NCBI RefSeq assembly: GCF_014779555.2
Contig: NZ_CP094357.1
Span: 4,960,001 to 5,024,000, forward strand
Reading direction: 5' to 3'
DNA: 64,000 bases
DNA from: Lysobacter capsici
GTDB lineage: Bacteria; Pseudomonadota; Gammaproteobacteria; Xanthomonadales; Xanthomonadaceae
Position numbers and translations under genes: made by a program. The notes beneath the pieces are model-generated. The model was not told the DNA's origin, searched no databases, and saw only the letters and a list, made by a program, of their open reading frames with translations. Within the stretch, counting starts at the first letter, position 1; every line of letters starts with the position of its first letter. Shown here piece by piece: positions 1 to 8,447 of this stretch.

Positions 1-183
1 GATGAGTATCAGGTCGGCACCAGCCCGCCGAGCTACGACAAGCAGTTCGTGCGCGACTATCTGGAGACGCTGGGCTGGGACAAGACCCCGCCGGGTCCGA
101 ACCTGCCGGCGCAGGTGATCGAGCGCACTCGGGCGAAGTACGCCGAGGCCTTGCAGAAGTTGGCTGGGATATCGGTGGATTGA
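1..183 (+). CDS. purC: Phosphoribosylaminoimidazole-succinocarboxamide synthase, C-terminal part
   Basis: The window opens inside this gene; 60 residues and a TGA stop are visible. The tail contains [20 protein letters not shown], the signature C-terminal segment of PurC (SAICAR synthetase), which joins CAIR and aspartate using ATP in purine biosynthesis. The N-terminal ATP-binding region lies outside the window. A strong hairpin with a T run follows directly, so this is the last gene of its transcript. The assignment rests on the conserved tail alone but the match is specific. Confidence 0.9.
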   Translation, partial: DEYQVGTSPPSYDKQFVRDYLETLGWDKTPPGPNLPAQVIERTRAKYAEALQKLAGISVD

Positions 184-190
184 TTGGAAC

Positions 191-221
191 GAAAGGGCCG
201 CGAAAGCGGCCCTTTCTTTTT
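191..221 (+). terminator. Rho-independent terminator after purC
   Basis: A perfect 11-bp stem (GAAAGGGCCGC / GCGGCCCTTTC) with a GAAA tetraloop is followed by five T residues, eight bases after the purC stop codon. Confidence 0.9.
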
Positions 222-773
222 GTGGGATGAGGTTGCGCGGGTGGTTTTGCTGCGGCGACGGGGGAGCGGAGGCAAAAAAGCGAAAGCGAAAAGCAAAAGC
301 GAATCCCCCCTGCCCCCCTTTTCCAAAGGGGGGGAAAAGCAGTTGCGGGAGGTTGGGTGGGCCCTGCAGCCTGACCTGACCTGACCTGACCTGCGCGCCT
401 CCCGTGACGAGGTCAGCACCAATGCCGCTGCCCGCGCCATTGCTGCTGCCGTTTCCTTTGCCGTTTCCTTTGCCGTTTCCTTTGCCGTTGCCGTTGCCTT
501 TGCTGTTGCTGTTGCTGTTCCCCCCTTTGGAAAAGGGGGGCAGGGGGGATTCGCTTTTGCCTTGCGCTTTTGCCCTGCGCTTTTGCTTCGCCCTTCCGCT
601 TCACCCTTTTGCTTTTCCCCTACCCCGCCCCCCCCAACTGTCACCTGCTTTACAGAACCCGCCCGCTCAATACGCAACACTCCCCACAAGGCGCCATCCC
701 GCGCCGCCTTCGCCGCCCGCCGACGCCATGCGCGCTACCCTGCCGACCTCGCCTCACGCGGATCGCCCCCGGC
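222..773. repeat. Gene-free, low-complexity stretch with an inverted pair of C/G-run repeats
   Basis: About 550 bases without a convincing gene. A repeat with the core CCCCCCTGCCCCCCTTTTCC lies at 301-335 and its inverted copy at 520-554. Between them are CTGACCTGAC-type repeats (370-392) and long runs of GCCGTTTCCTTT and TGCTGT units (430-519). Open frames across it translate to Pro/Leu- or Gln/Arg-rich low-complexity strings and are not believable proteins. The same C-run repeat reappears at 12918-12950, so it is a dispersed element. Confidence 0.7.
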
Positions 774-1109
774 ATGAACATCGGCTACCTGTATCTCGCC
801 ATCGCCATCGCCGCGGAGGTCGTCGCCACCAGCGCGCTCAAGGCCTCGGAAGGCTTCACCAAGGCCGGACCGACCCTGATCGTCGCGGCCGGCTACGGCG
901 TCGCCTTCTATTTCCTGTCGCTGGTGCTCAAGAGCGTGCCGGTCGGGGTCGCCTACGCGATCTGGTCCGGGGTCGGCATCGTCCTGATCGCCGCGATCGG
1001 CTGGCTGTTCATGAAGCAAAGCCTGGACGCGGGCGCGATCGCCGGCATTTCGCTGATCGTCGCGGGGGTGATCGTGATCCAGCTATTCTCGAAATCCGCG
1101 GCGCACTAG
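774..1109 (+). CDS. emrE: Small multidrug resistance (SMR) exporter, EmrE-like
   Basis: 111 residues, the usual SMR length, with four hydrophobic segments. It matches EmrE along its length: the N-terminal [20 protein letters not shown] carries the essential membrane glutamate (Glu15, equivalent to EmrE Glu14), followed by the SEGFT loop and the [11 protein letters not shown]-type helix 3 (here [14 protein letters not shown]). SMR proteins are proton-coupled antiporters of cationic compounds in the inner membrane and work as dimers. The ATG at 774 was chosen because homology begins exactly there, although the frame is open further upstream. No guanidine riboswitch was recognised in the leader. 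It could also be a Gdx-type guanidinium exporter, but sequence favours EmrE. Confidence 0.88.
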   Translation: MNIGYLYLAIAIAAEVVATSALKASEGFTKAGPTLIVAAGYGVAFYFLSLVLKSVPVGVAYAIWSGVGIVLIAAIGWLFMKQSLDAGAIAGISLIVAGVIVIQLFSKSAAH

Positions 1110-1224
1110 CCGCGCCGCGCGCGTCGTCCCTGCGCGCAAGCACCGATTCACGCGCGCCGTTCGCGGACGCGCCAGCCACCGCCGCGCGGGCCTCGCGCCC
1201 GCCACGCATCACCGGGAGCCGCAC

Positions 1225-1719
1225 ATGAGCACCGTCGCGCAAACTTCGTTCGAAACCCGTCCGATCGACCGCTGGTTCGCCAGCTATTCCGGCGATCACC
1301 GCAACGCCACCAACCAGCGCATCCACGTGTTCGCGGTACCGGCGATCCTGTGGAGCGTGATCGCGCTGCTGTGGTGCATCCCCGCCCCGGGCACCTGGTT
1401 CAAGCCCGGCATCTGGGCGGCGATGGCGATGTTCGCGGCGATGCTGTTCTACTACCGCGCCTCGCGCAAACTCGGCCTGGGCATGTTCGCGCAGTTCGCC
1501 GTGTTCGCCTTGCTCACGCACTGGATCGCGCAGTCGTTCGGGCTGACGGTGTTGTTGTGGTCGGCGGTCGGCGTGTTCGTGATCGCCTGGATCGCGCAGT
1601 TCATCGGCCACAAGATCGAAGGCAAGAAGCCGAGCTTTCTCACCGACCTGACCTATCTGCTGATCGGCCCGGCCTGGGTGCTGGCGAAGCTGTATCGCAA
1701 GTTGGGGTGGTCGTACTGA
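1225..1719 (+). CDS. DUF962 / Mpo1-like membrane protein
   Basis: 164 residues with four predicted hydrophobic helices. The N-terminal block contains the family pattern H-x4-N-x3-H (SGDHRNATNQRIHVFAVP) and the C-terminal loop has GHKIEGKKPSFLTDL, both typical of the DUF962/YGL010w family. The yeast member Mpo1 is an iron-dependent dioxygenase acting on 2-hydroxy fatty acids, and the conserved histidines here would be the metal ligands. Function in this organism is inferred from the family only. The ATG is preceded by GGGAG. It lies 115 bases after emrE on the same strand and may be co-transcribed. Confidence 0.82.
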   Translation: MSTVAQTSFETRPIDRWFASYSGDHRNATNQRIHVFAVPAILWSVIALLWCIPAPGTWFKPGIWAAMAMFAAMLFYYRASRKLGLGMFAQFAVFALLTHWIAQSFGLTVLLWSAVGVFVIAWIAQFIGHKIEGKKPSFLTDLTYLLIGPAWVLAKLYRKLGWSY

Positions 1720-1722
1720 GGG

Positions 1723-1757
1723 CCGGGATTCGGGATTCGGGATTCGGGATTCGGATT
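1723..1757. repeat. Short tandem repeat, 7-8 base GGGATTC units
   Basis: Four to five consecutive copies of CGGGATT/GGGATTC immediately after the DUF962 stop codon, between convergent genes. A microsatellite-like tract of no evident function. Confidence 0.75.
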
Positions 1758-1796
1758 GTTCGATCAAGCGCGATGCCATTGCGATTCGCAACGGCT

Positions 1797-2228
1797 TCAA
1801 GCCACGATCGCGCGAATCAACCCGACGATGCCGAACCCACCCCAGACCCACAGCATCAGCGCCGCCGGCCACGCCGTCCATAAGGCGCGCGACCAGCGCA
1901 GCTTGCTGCCGTCCGGGCCGGGCAGGAACATGCGCACCCCGGTGCCCAGGGCCAGGCAGGACAGCACGAAGGCGATCGCGATCAGCGGCCAGCCGCCGCC
2001 GGCGCCGGAGGCCTGCATCACGATCAACGCGACGATGGCCAGCATCGCCCACAGCACCAGCGCGTAGATCACCGACCACAACGCCGCGCCGAACGCCGGC
2101 CGCGCGCCGAACTCGCGCGCCACCAGCGCGCGCAGCAGCCACGCGCCCGGGATCAGCCACAGCAGCACGACGACCAGCAACAGCAGTCCCCACTCCCAGA
2201 TACCCGCAGATTGCAGGGCTTGCTTCAC
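1797..2228 (-). CDS. Small integral membrane protein of unknown function
   Basis: 143 residues from the GTG at 2228 (VKQALQSAGIWEWG), preceded by GGAGGGG at good spacing; the frame is open further upstream but without a better start. It has four strongly hydrophobic segments and short charged loops, for example FLPGPDGSKLRW between the last two, so it is an inner-membrane protein. I do not recognise a family. It is divergent from the EamA transporter at 2294, with only 65 bases between the two starts, so the promoters overlap. Confidence 0.7.
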   Translation of the reverse strand: MKQALQSAGIWEWGLLLLVVVLLWLIPGAWLLRALVAREFGARPAFGAALWSVIYALVLWAMLAIVALIVMQASGAGGGWPLIAIAFVLSCLALGTGVRMFLPGPDGSKLRWSRALWTAWPAALMLWVWGGFGIVGLIRAIVA

Positions 2229-2293
2229 AATGGGTCCCCTCCGCCAGTCGCGGCCGCTGATTCGGCGGCCACGATAGCCCAAGCCGGACCGAC

Positions 2294-3184
2294 ATGCCCG
2301 CTCGCGATATCGCCTTGCTGTTGCTCGTGGTCGTGGCCTGGGCGATCAATTTCCTGACCTCGGCGCTGTCGCTGCGCGAGATTCCGCCGTTCCTGTTCAC
2401 CGCGCTGCGCTTCGCCCTGCTCGCCGTGCCGCTGGTGTTCATGGTCAAACGGCCCGCGCCGGGGCAATGGCCGCGCCTGATCGCGGTGTGCCTGTGCATC
2501 GGCGTGCTGCATTTCGGCCTGAGCTTCAGCGCGCTGAAGGCCGCCGGCGATCTGTCCTCGCCGGCGATCGTGCTGCAAAGCTATGTGCCGATGACCGCGT
2601 TGCTGGCGTGGTGGCTGCTCGGCGAACGTTTCGCCTGGCGCACCGGGGTGGCGATCGCGATCAGTTTCGGCGGCGTGCTGGTGCTCGGTTTCGACCCGCT
2701 GGTATTGGACAAGCCGATCGCGGTGGTGCTGATGCTGATTTCAGCGGCGTTCCTGGCCCTGGGCACGGTGCTGATGAAGGGGCTGCGCGGGCTGGACGTC
2801 TACAGCCAGCAAGGCTGGACCGCGTTGATCGCGGTGCCGCCGCTGCTGGCGATCAGCCTGATCGTCGAACCCGGCGGCCTGTCGACCTTGGGCGAGGTGA
2901 GCTGGGTCGGCTGGACCGGCGTGGCCTATGCCGCGTTCGTGTCTTCGCTGCTCGGCCACGGTCTGTATTACCTGTTGGTGCAACGCCATCCGGTCGCCCA
3001 GGTCACGCCGTGGCTGCTGTTGGTGCCGGTGATCGCGATCGCGCTGGGCATCGTGTTCTGGGGCGATCGGCCGGGGCCGAGTCTGTGGATCGGCGGGGCG
3101 ATGGTGCTGGGCGGAGTGTTGCTGATCGCGTTGCGGAATCTGGCCAAGGCGCGGGCGCAGCGGGCGTTGGCGGCGGATCTTTAG
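2294..3184 (+). CDS. EamA-family (drug/metabolite) transporter
   Basis: 296 residues with ten hydrophobic helices arranged as two EamA repeats, the usual DMT architecture. The N-terminal repeat begins LLLLVVVAWAINFLTSALSL and continues IPPFLFTALRFALLAVPLVF; the second begins near residue 140. The closest familiar relatives are EamA-type exporters of amino-acid metabolites such as O-acetylserine and cysteine. The substrate cannot be read from sequence. The C-terminal tail is basic (NLAKARAQRALAADL), consistent with a cytoplasmic end. Confidence 0.85.
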   Translation: MPARDIALLLLVVVAWAINFLTSALSLREIPPFLFTALRFALLAVPLVFMVKRPAPGQWPRLIAVCLCIGVLHFGLSFSALKAAGDLSSPAIVLQSYVPMTALLAWWLLGERFAWRTGVAIAISFGGVLVLGFDPLVLDKPIAVVLMLISAAFLALGTVLMKGLRGLDVYSQQGWTALIAVPPLLAISLIVEPGGLSTLGEVSWVGWTGVAYAAFVSSLLGHGLYYLLVQRHPVAQVTPWLLLVPVIAIALGIVFWGDRPGPSLWIGGAMVLGGVLLIALRNLAKARAQRALAADL

Positions 3185-3230
3185 GACGCGGCTTTCATTG
3201 CGACATCGTGGTTGCGTCGCGTGTGAGGTG

Positions 3231-3260
3231 GCGCGGTCGCGGCTCGCGCCGCTCCTACAG
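3231..3260. repeat. Single half-element of the GCTCCTACAG repeat family
   Basis: GCGGTCGCGGCTCGCGCCGC followed by TCCTACAG matches the right ends of the units in the array at 44003-44580 and a copy at 15826-15853. It lies between convergent genes. Confidence 0.75.
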
Positions 3261-3271
3261 GGGGCGGTCGA

Positions 3272-4138
3272 TCAATCGCGTGGGGTTTCGAACATTTCGG
3301 CGCTCGGCTGGAAGCTGCGCGGGGCGTAGCCGAAGTCGCGTTGCGCCGGGCCTGCGTCGAAGGTCATGTCGTTGCGCATGCGCCGTACCGCGGCTTCGCC
3401 CAGGCCGGTCGCGCGGCCGGCCGCCTGCGCGGCGAGCAAGGCCAGGTTGAACAGCGGCGACGGCAGTTCGATCAATCGCACCGGCGGACGCAGACAGGCC
3501 AGGGTGCGTTCGACCATGTCGCGATAGCTCAGGGTTTCGCCGCCGGGCACCGCATAGATGTTGCCGAAACTCGCCGGCGCGGTCAGCGCGGCGAACGCGG
3601 CATCGGCGAGGTCGTCGACATGCACCGGCTGGCGCAGGCCATCGGCGCCGCGCGGCAGCGGGAAATACTTCAGGCGCTTGGCCAGTTGCGCGATCCGGGT
3701 CAGGGTCGCATCGCGGCCCGCGCCGTAGATCAAAGTCGGGCGCAGCACCGTGGCGGCATCGCTGCGCGGCGCCGCGGCCGCGAACAGGACTTCCTCGCCC
3801 TGGCGCAGTTCGGCGGCGTTGCGGCGTTCCTCGGCATCGGCCGAACCGCGCTTGGTTTGCGCGCTGGTCGAACCGAACGCGACCACGCGCGTGGCCTCGA
3901 TGCCGGATTGTTCGTACCAGCGCGAAAACTTCAGCAGCGGACCGCAGCTGAAGATCGCATCGACCCGCGCGGGCAGCGCCGGCACGGCGTCGAGATCGCC
4001 TTGCAGCCACTCCAGGCCGGGGCGGTCGTGACGTTGCTGGCGCGAGATCGCCGACACCCGCCAGCCGGCGTGGTACAGGCGTTGCAGCAACGGCATACCG
4101 ATCTGGCCGCTGCCGCCGAAAACCAAAGCGTGTTTCAT
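3272..4138 (-). CDS. NAD(P)-binding Rossmann-fold epimerase/reductase-like protein
   Basis: 288 residues. The N-terminus MKHALVFGGSGQIGMPLLQR has the nucleotide-binding GxxGxxG pattern of the extended SDR / atypical epimerase group. Further along are VVAFGSTSAQTKR, LRPTLIYGAGRD and PVHVDDLADAAFAAL, the segments that frame the active site and C-terminal substrate region in such proteins. The usual YxxxK catalytic pair is not evident, so it belongs to the atypical group, where reductase, epimerase and regulatory members are known. The substrate is unknown. It starts 7 bases after the nhaA stop codon and is almost certainly its operon partner. Confidence 0.8.
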   Translation of the reverse strand: MKHALVFGGSGQIGMPLLQRLYHAGWRVSAISRQQRHDRPGLEWLQGDLDAVPALPARVDAIFSCGPLLKFSRWYEQSGIEATRVVAFGSTSAQTKRGSADAEERRNAAELRQGEEVLFAAAAPRSDAATVLRPTLIYGAGRDATLTRIAQLAKRLKYFPLPRGADGLRQPVHVDDLADAAFAALTAPASFGNIYAVPGGETLSYRDMVERTLACLRPPVRLIELPSPLFNLALLAAQAAGRATGLGEAAVRRMRNDMTFDAGPAQRDFGYAPRSFQPSAEMFETPRD

Positions 4139-4145
4139 GCGTTGT

Positions 4146-5375
4146 TCAATCCTGGGCGCCGCGCACCGGCAATACCGCGCGCAGCCAACCGAAGCCGATC
4201 ACGGCCGACAATAGCGAGGCGCCCAGAATACCCAGAACCGCTTCCTCGTAAAGGCGCGCGTCCTGGTACGCCAGCGAGGCGATGAACAGGCTCATGGTGA
4301 AGCCGATCCCGCACATCAGGCCCAGGCCGATCATCGCGCGCAGGTCCATGCCGTTGGGGAAACGCGCCCAGCCCAGCGCGCGCATCAGCATCGCCGCGCC
4401 GACGATGCCGACCGGCTTGCCGACCACCAGGCCCAGCACGATGCCCATCGGCAAGGCCGCGGTCGCGTCTTCCAGCTTGACCCCGCTCAGCGACAGCCCG
4501 GCGTTGACGAAGGCGAACAACGGCAGGATCGCGTAGGCCACCCACGGATGCAGCGCGTGCTCCAGGGTTTCCAGCGGCGAATGTTCGTGCGCGTCGTCGA
4601 TGTTGTTGCGCTTGTCGACGTGCGGAATCATCAGGCCGGTGGCGACCCCGGCCAAGGTCGCGTGGACGCCGGACTTGAGCACGCACACCCACAGCACCAC
4701 GCCCAGCGCCAGATACGGCCCCAGCGATTTGACTCCGCGCCGGTTGAGCACCCACATCGCCGCCAACGCGAGCGCGGCCCACATCAGCGCGGTCACCGAC
4801 AGCCCATGCGAATAGAAGAACGCGATGATCAGGATCGCCATCAGATCGTCGACCACCGCGATCGTCGACAGCAGCAGCTTCATCGCCACCGGCACGCGCG
4901 AGCCCAGCAGCGCCAGCACGCCCAGGGCGAAGGCGATGTCGGTCGCGGTCGGCACCGCCCAGCCGCGCATCGAGGCGGCGTCGTTGTGATTGAGCGCGGC
5001 GAACAGCAGCGCCGGCACGATCACGCCGGCGGCCGCGCACACCATCGGCAGCACCAGCTGCGAGCGCTCGGCCAGCTGGCCGCTGAGCGCCTCGCGCTTG
5101 ATCTCCAGCGCGACCACCAGGAAGAAGATCGCCATCAGCCCGTCGTTGATCCACAGCAGCAGCGGTTTGCTGATGTCGAGCGCGCCGATGCGCACCTGCA
5201 CCGGGATCTCGCGGAACGCTTCGTAGGCCGATTGCAGCGGCGAATTGGCCGCGATCAGCGCCAGCACCGCCGCGGCGATCAGGACGATGCCGCCGGCCGC
5301 TTCGAGGCGGAAGAATTCGCTCAGTGCGCGCAACGCGCGCCGCGGCAGCCGCGGCGTGGGGGTGATTTCGCTCAT
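4146..5375 (-). CDS. nhaA: Na+/H+ antiporter NhaA
   Basis: 409 residues, slightly longer than E. coli NhaA (388). Signature segments include PLLLWINDGLMAIFFLVVAL, EIKREALSGQL, GWAVPTATDIAFALGVLALL and STIAVVDDLMAI. The adjacent aspartates of the last motif are the Na+/H+ binding pair (Asp163/164 in E. coli). It exchanges protons for sodium at the inner membrane for pH and salt homeostasis. Its stop codon is 7 bases from the next gene, giving a two-gene operon. The known regulator NhaR is not in the window. Upstream lies the 151-bp repeat array. Confidence 0.96.
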   Translation of the reverse strand: MSEITPTPRLPRRALRALSEFFRLEAAGGIVLIAAAVLALIAANSPLQSAYEAFREIPVQVRIGALDISKPLLLWINDGLMAIFFLVVALEIKREALSGQLAERSQLVLPMVCAAAGVIVPALLFAALNHNDAASMRGWAVPTATDIAFALGVLALLGSRVPVAMKLLLSTIAVVDDLMAILIIAFFYSHGLSVTALMWAALALAAMWVLNRRGVKSLGPYLALGVVLWVCVLKSGVHATLAGVATGLMIPHVDKRNNIDDAHEHSPLETLEHALHPWVAYAILPLFAFVNAGLSLSGVKLEDATAALPMGIVLGLVVGKPVGIVGAAMLMRALGWARFPNGMDLRAMIGLGLMCGIGFTMSLFIASLAYQDARLYEEAVLGILGASLLSAVIGFGWLRAVLPVRGAQD

Positions 5376-5419
5376 TGCCCATTATAGGCGGGGCGATTGC
5401 ATGGGTTTTGTGGATGCGG

Positions 5420-6330
5420 CCAGCCCTTCTCCCGGTTACGGCGACCGAAGGGGTTCAAGGCTGAGAAGGTGCCCGCAGGGCAGATGTGGGTGCGAGCTTC
5501 GGCGAGGCCATCGGCGCGACGCGCGCCCTCACCCCAGCCCTCTCCCGCAAGCGGGAGAGGGGGCAACGATCAATGCGAACTGCGTAGGCTTTGCGAATCC
5601 TTCTCCCGCTTGCGGGAGAAGGTGCCCGAAGGGCGGATGAGGCATGGGCTTTGCGAGGTCATCGGCGCGGCGCGCGCCCTCACCCCGGCCCTCTCCCGCA
5701 AGCGGGAGAGGGAGCAGCGATCAATGCGAACTGCGTAGGCTTTGCGAATCCTTCTCCCGCTTGCGGGAGAAGGTGCCCGAAGGGCGGATGAGGGCATGGG
5801 CTTTGCGAGGTCATCGGCGCGACGCGCGCCCTCACCCCGGCCCTCTCCCGCAGGCGGGAGAGGGGCAACGATCAATGCGAACTGCGCAAGCTTTGCGAAT
5901 CCTTCTCCCGCTTGCGGGAGAAGGTGCCCAAAGGGCGGATGAGGGCATGGGCTTTGCGAGGTGATCGGCGCGACGCGCGCCCTCACCCCAGCCCTCTCCC
6001 GCAAGCGGGAGAGGGAGCAGCGATCAATGCGAACTGCGTAAGCTTCGCGAATCCTTCTCCCGCTTGCGGGAGAAGGTGCCCGAAGGGCGGATGAGGGCAT
6101 GGGCTTTGCGAGGTCATCGGCGCGGCGCGCGCCCTCACCCCGGCCCTCTCCCGCAGGCGGGAGAGGGGCAACGATCAATGCGAACTGCGCAAGCTTTGCG
6201 AATCCTTCTCCCGCTTGCGGGAGAAGGTGCCCGAAGGGCGGATGAGGGCATGGGCTTTGCGAGGTGATCGGCGCGACGCGCGCCCTCACCCCGGCCCTCT
6301 CCCGCAAGCGGGAGAGGGAGCAGGAGCCAG
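5420..6330. repeat. Tandem array of about 151-bp units with nested palindromes
   Basis: The gap between nhaA and the antiporter gene is filled by direct repeats. GCCCTCACCCC recurs at 5525, 5676, 5828, 5979, 6131 and 6282, a period of 151-152 bases. Each unit holds two hairpins, CCCTCTCCCGCAAGCGGGAG and CTTCTCCCGCTTGCGGGAG, with opposite strand bias, joined by conserved ATCAATGCGAACTGCG and GAAGGGCGGATGAGG segments. Units differ by single-base changes, and the leftmost partial unit (5425-5524) is diverged. Frames are open on both strands only because of composition; no gene is called here. Confidence 0.9.
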
Positions 6331-6332
6331 CG

Positions 6333-7349
6333 TTACTGATGCAGCATCAGCAGCTCGAACCCGATCCAGGCCAGCAAGGCCACCAGCAGGATCGCGCCCT
6401 CGCGCTTGCTGATGCGCAGGTCGCCCTTGAGCATCGGGTACAGCATCAGGGCGAACACCGCCGCGGCCGGCAGTTCGAAGCGCACGAACGATGCGGGCAG
6501 CGGCACCGTATGCAGCGCGGCCATGCCGCCGAGCACGATCAGCAGATTGAACAGGCTCGAACCGATCACATGGCCGACCACGATGTCGCCCTGCCCGCGC
6601 CGCGCCGCGGCGACCGCGGCGGCGACTTCGGGCAGCGCGGTGCCGATCGCGACCGGCAGCAAGCCGGTCAGCAGCGGCGACAGGCCCAGGCCGGCGCCGA
6701 TGATGGCCGCGTTCGGCGAACCGAACCCGCCGGCCAGCGCGGGCGCGGCGTTGCCGAAGCTCCACAGGCCGTTGCCGCCGACGATCAGATACGCACCCAG
6801 GTGCAGCAGCAGCACGGCGATCAGCACCCGCACCAGATTCAGGCCCAGATTGGTCTGGGTCTGGGCGAACGCGGCGATGGCCTCCTGCAGCTCGGGCGCC
6901 TCATGGCGGGTGCGCGAAGTCGCGTAGGCGACCACGACCACGAACGCCACCAGCATCGCCACGCCTTCCCAGCGGCTGAGCGCGCCGTCCAGGCCCAGAC
7001 CGATCACCACCAGCGTGCCCACCAGCAGCAGCACCAGCAGCGGCGCCAGCGCGCGCCAGCGCACCACCAGCGGCGCGGCCAGCGCCGCCAGGCCCAGGGT
7101 CAGGCCGAAGTTGACGATATTGCTGCCGACCGCGTTGCCGAGCGCCAGCGCCTGCTGGCCGCGCACCACCGCCTGCAGGTTGACCGCCAGTTCCGGCAAC
7201 GAGGTGGCGAACGCAACCAGCACCAGGCCGGCGGCGAACGGCGAGGCGCCGAAGCGCTGGGCCAGGCCGGAGGCGCCCTTGACGATCGAATCGCCGCCCA
7301 GGGCCAGCAGAAACAGGCCCAATACGAACAAGCCGACGGCTTCGAACAT
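6333..7349 (-). CDS. Cation/Ca2+ antiporter of the CaCA family (YrbG-like)
   Basis: 338 residues with ten or more hydrophobic helices and the two internally homologous alpha repeats of this superfamily: FATSLPELAVNLQAV...LGNAVGSNIVNFG in the first half and IGTALPEVAAAVAAA...VGHVIGSSLFNLLIV in the second. The paired glutamates and GS(N/S) motifs form the ion site in structures of the family. Members exchange Ca2+ or other cations for Na+, K+ or H+. The substrate is not fixed by the sequence. Its stop codon abuts the 151-bp repeat array. Confidence 0.9.
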   Translation of the reverse strand: MFEAVGLFVLGLFLLALGGDSIVKGASGLAQRFGASPFAAGLVLVAFATSLPELAVNLQAVVRGQQALALGNAVGSNIVNFGLTLGLAALAAPLVVRWRALAPLLVLLLVGTLVVIGLGLDGALSRWEGVAMLVAFVVVVAYATSRTRHEAPELQEAIAAFAQTQTNLGLNLVRVLIAVLLLHLGAYLIVGGNGLWSFGNAAPALAGGFGSPNAAIIGAGLGLSPLLTGLLPVAIGTALPEVAAAVAAARRGQGDIVVGHVIGSSLFNLLIVLGGMAALHTVPLPASFVRFELPAAAVFALMLYPMLKGDLRISKREGAILLVALLAWIGFELLMLHQ

Positions 7350-7537
7350 GGCGATCTTCCCCTTGCAGTGAACGACGTGGCAGTGAACCGCGTGCGGTGG
7401 ACGGCGTGATCCGGCGAGCGGCTGCGTCGGTCCCGATTCTAGCGTTGTGGCCGGGCCGGCTGTCGCCGGCCGGTCATGAATCAGCGCTTGCCTGTCGCCG
7501 GCGACGGATCAGCGGCGATTCGCCCGCCGGCGACGGC

Positions 7538-8215
7538 TCAGCCGCAGCCTTCGACGTAATCCACCTGCGGCGGCACGCCGATATGCCAGGACGTCACCTT
7601 TCCGGTGGCGTCGGTCTCGAACACCAGCGTGCCCGCGCCGCCGCCGCTGTCGCTCACGCGCAGGTAATGGCCGCCCTGCACGTACTTGTGGTTCTGCCGC
7701 TCGACCCGGCCGGCGTAGAGCTTGTCGATCTCAGCCGCGCTCATGCCGCGCTTGCCGCCGCCGGGCGCGGTCTCCTTGTCGTTGCCGACATCGAGACGGA
7801 CGAATTTGCCGTCCTCGATCATGAAGCCGAAATCGCGCGGGTTGGTCACCCAGATCGGCTGCAGGTAATAGCAGCCGCCGTCGGCCGGCGGCTTGCCCTT
7901 GAGCTCGCCGCCCCAGGCCTTCTTGGCCTGCTCGGCGCTCATGCCGAAACGCATGTCGCCATAGCCGTCGAAGCGCGCCTGGGTGTCGCTGGCGGCCGGC
8001 GGCGGGTTGGACACCGGCGCGGTCGCGGGCGGAACGCTCTCGGACGGCTGATCGGTGATCGGCGCCGGGTTGGCCTCCGGCGCGGCGTTCGCTGCCGGCG
8101 CCGGCGCATCGGCCGGCGCGGCCTCGCGCTGGCAGGCGGCCAGGCCCAGGCTCAGCAACACGGCGGCGAACAGCGTGGCGCGGCGTGGCGCGATCGTCAT
8201 CGGCGCAAGTTTCAT
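7538..8215 (-). CDS. Predicted outer-membrane or periplasmic lipoprotein
   Basis: 225 residues. The N-terminus has a basic stretch, a hydrophobic core (ATLFAAVLLSLGLAAC) and a lipobox LAAC, followed by an Ala/Pro-rich linker of about 50 residues (EAAPADAPAPAANAAPEANP). The globular part starts near residue 80 (RFDGYGDMRFGMSAEQAKKA). The FGMSAEQAKKAWGG segment resembles a repeat seen in other small secreted proteins, and the two remaining cysteines (in GGCYYLQP and the C-terminal EGCG) could form a disulfide. No specific function is recognised. An ATG six codons downstream (MTIAPRR) is an alternative start. Confidence 0.72.
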   Translation of the reverse strand: MKLAPMTIAPRRATLFAAVLLSLGLAACQREAAPADAPAPAANAAPEANPAPITDQPSESVPPATAPVSNPPPAASDTQARFDGYGDMRFGMSAEQAKKAWGGELKGKPPADGGCYYLQPIWVTNPRDFGFMIEDGKFVRLDVGNDKETAPGGGKRGMSAAEIDKLYAGRVERQNHKYVQGGHYLRVSDSGGGAGTLVFETDATGKVTSWHIGVPPQVDYVEGCG

Positions 8216-8447
8216 CGGCGGAACTCCGGCGCACGAGGCGCGATTCGAATGGCCGAATCAGCCTAGCGGTTTTGCGTGAACGCGGCGAGAAACGCGGGGC
8301 TCGTGTCTGGTCAGCGCGGAGTTATCGAATGCCAACCACGACGCCAGCCTCGCGACGCGATCGGCCCGCCAACGAAAACGCGCGGCCGAAGCCGCGCGTC
8401 GCTGTCGCTCCATCCAGGTTCGAAGCGTCGGCCTCGAACCGCGTCGC

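Noticed and set aside
404-1228. Long plus-strand frame over the microsatellite region
   Set aside because: Low-complexity Pro/Leu runs then Arg-rich antisense-like sequence overlapping the SMR gene in another frame.
5570-6307. Open frames on both strands across the 151-bp array
   Set aside because: They translate the repeat itself, lack ribosome binding sites and have no recognisable domain.
5420-6330. CRISPR array
   Set aside because: The repeated unit is 151 bases with no short repeat/unique spacer alternation, and no cas genes are present. The CARF domain of RtcR is known outside CRISPR systems.
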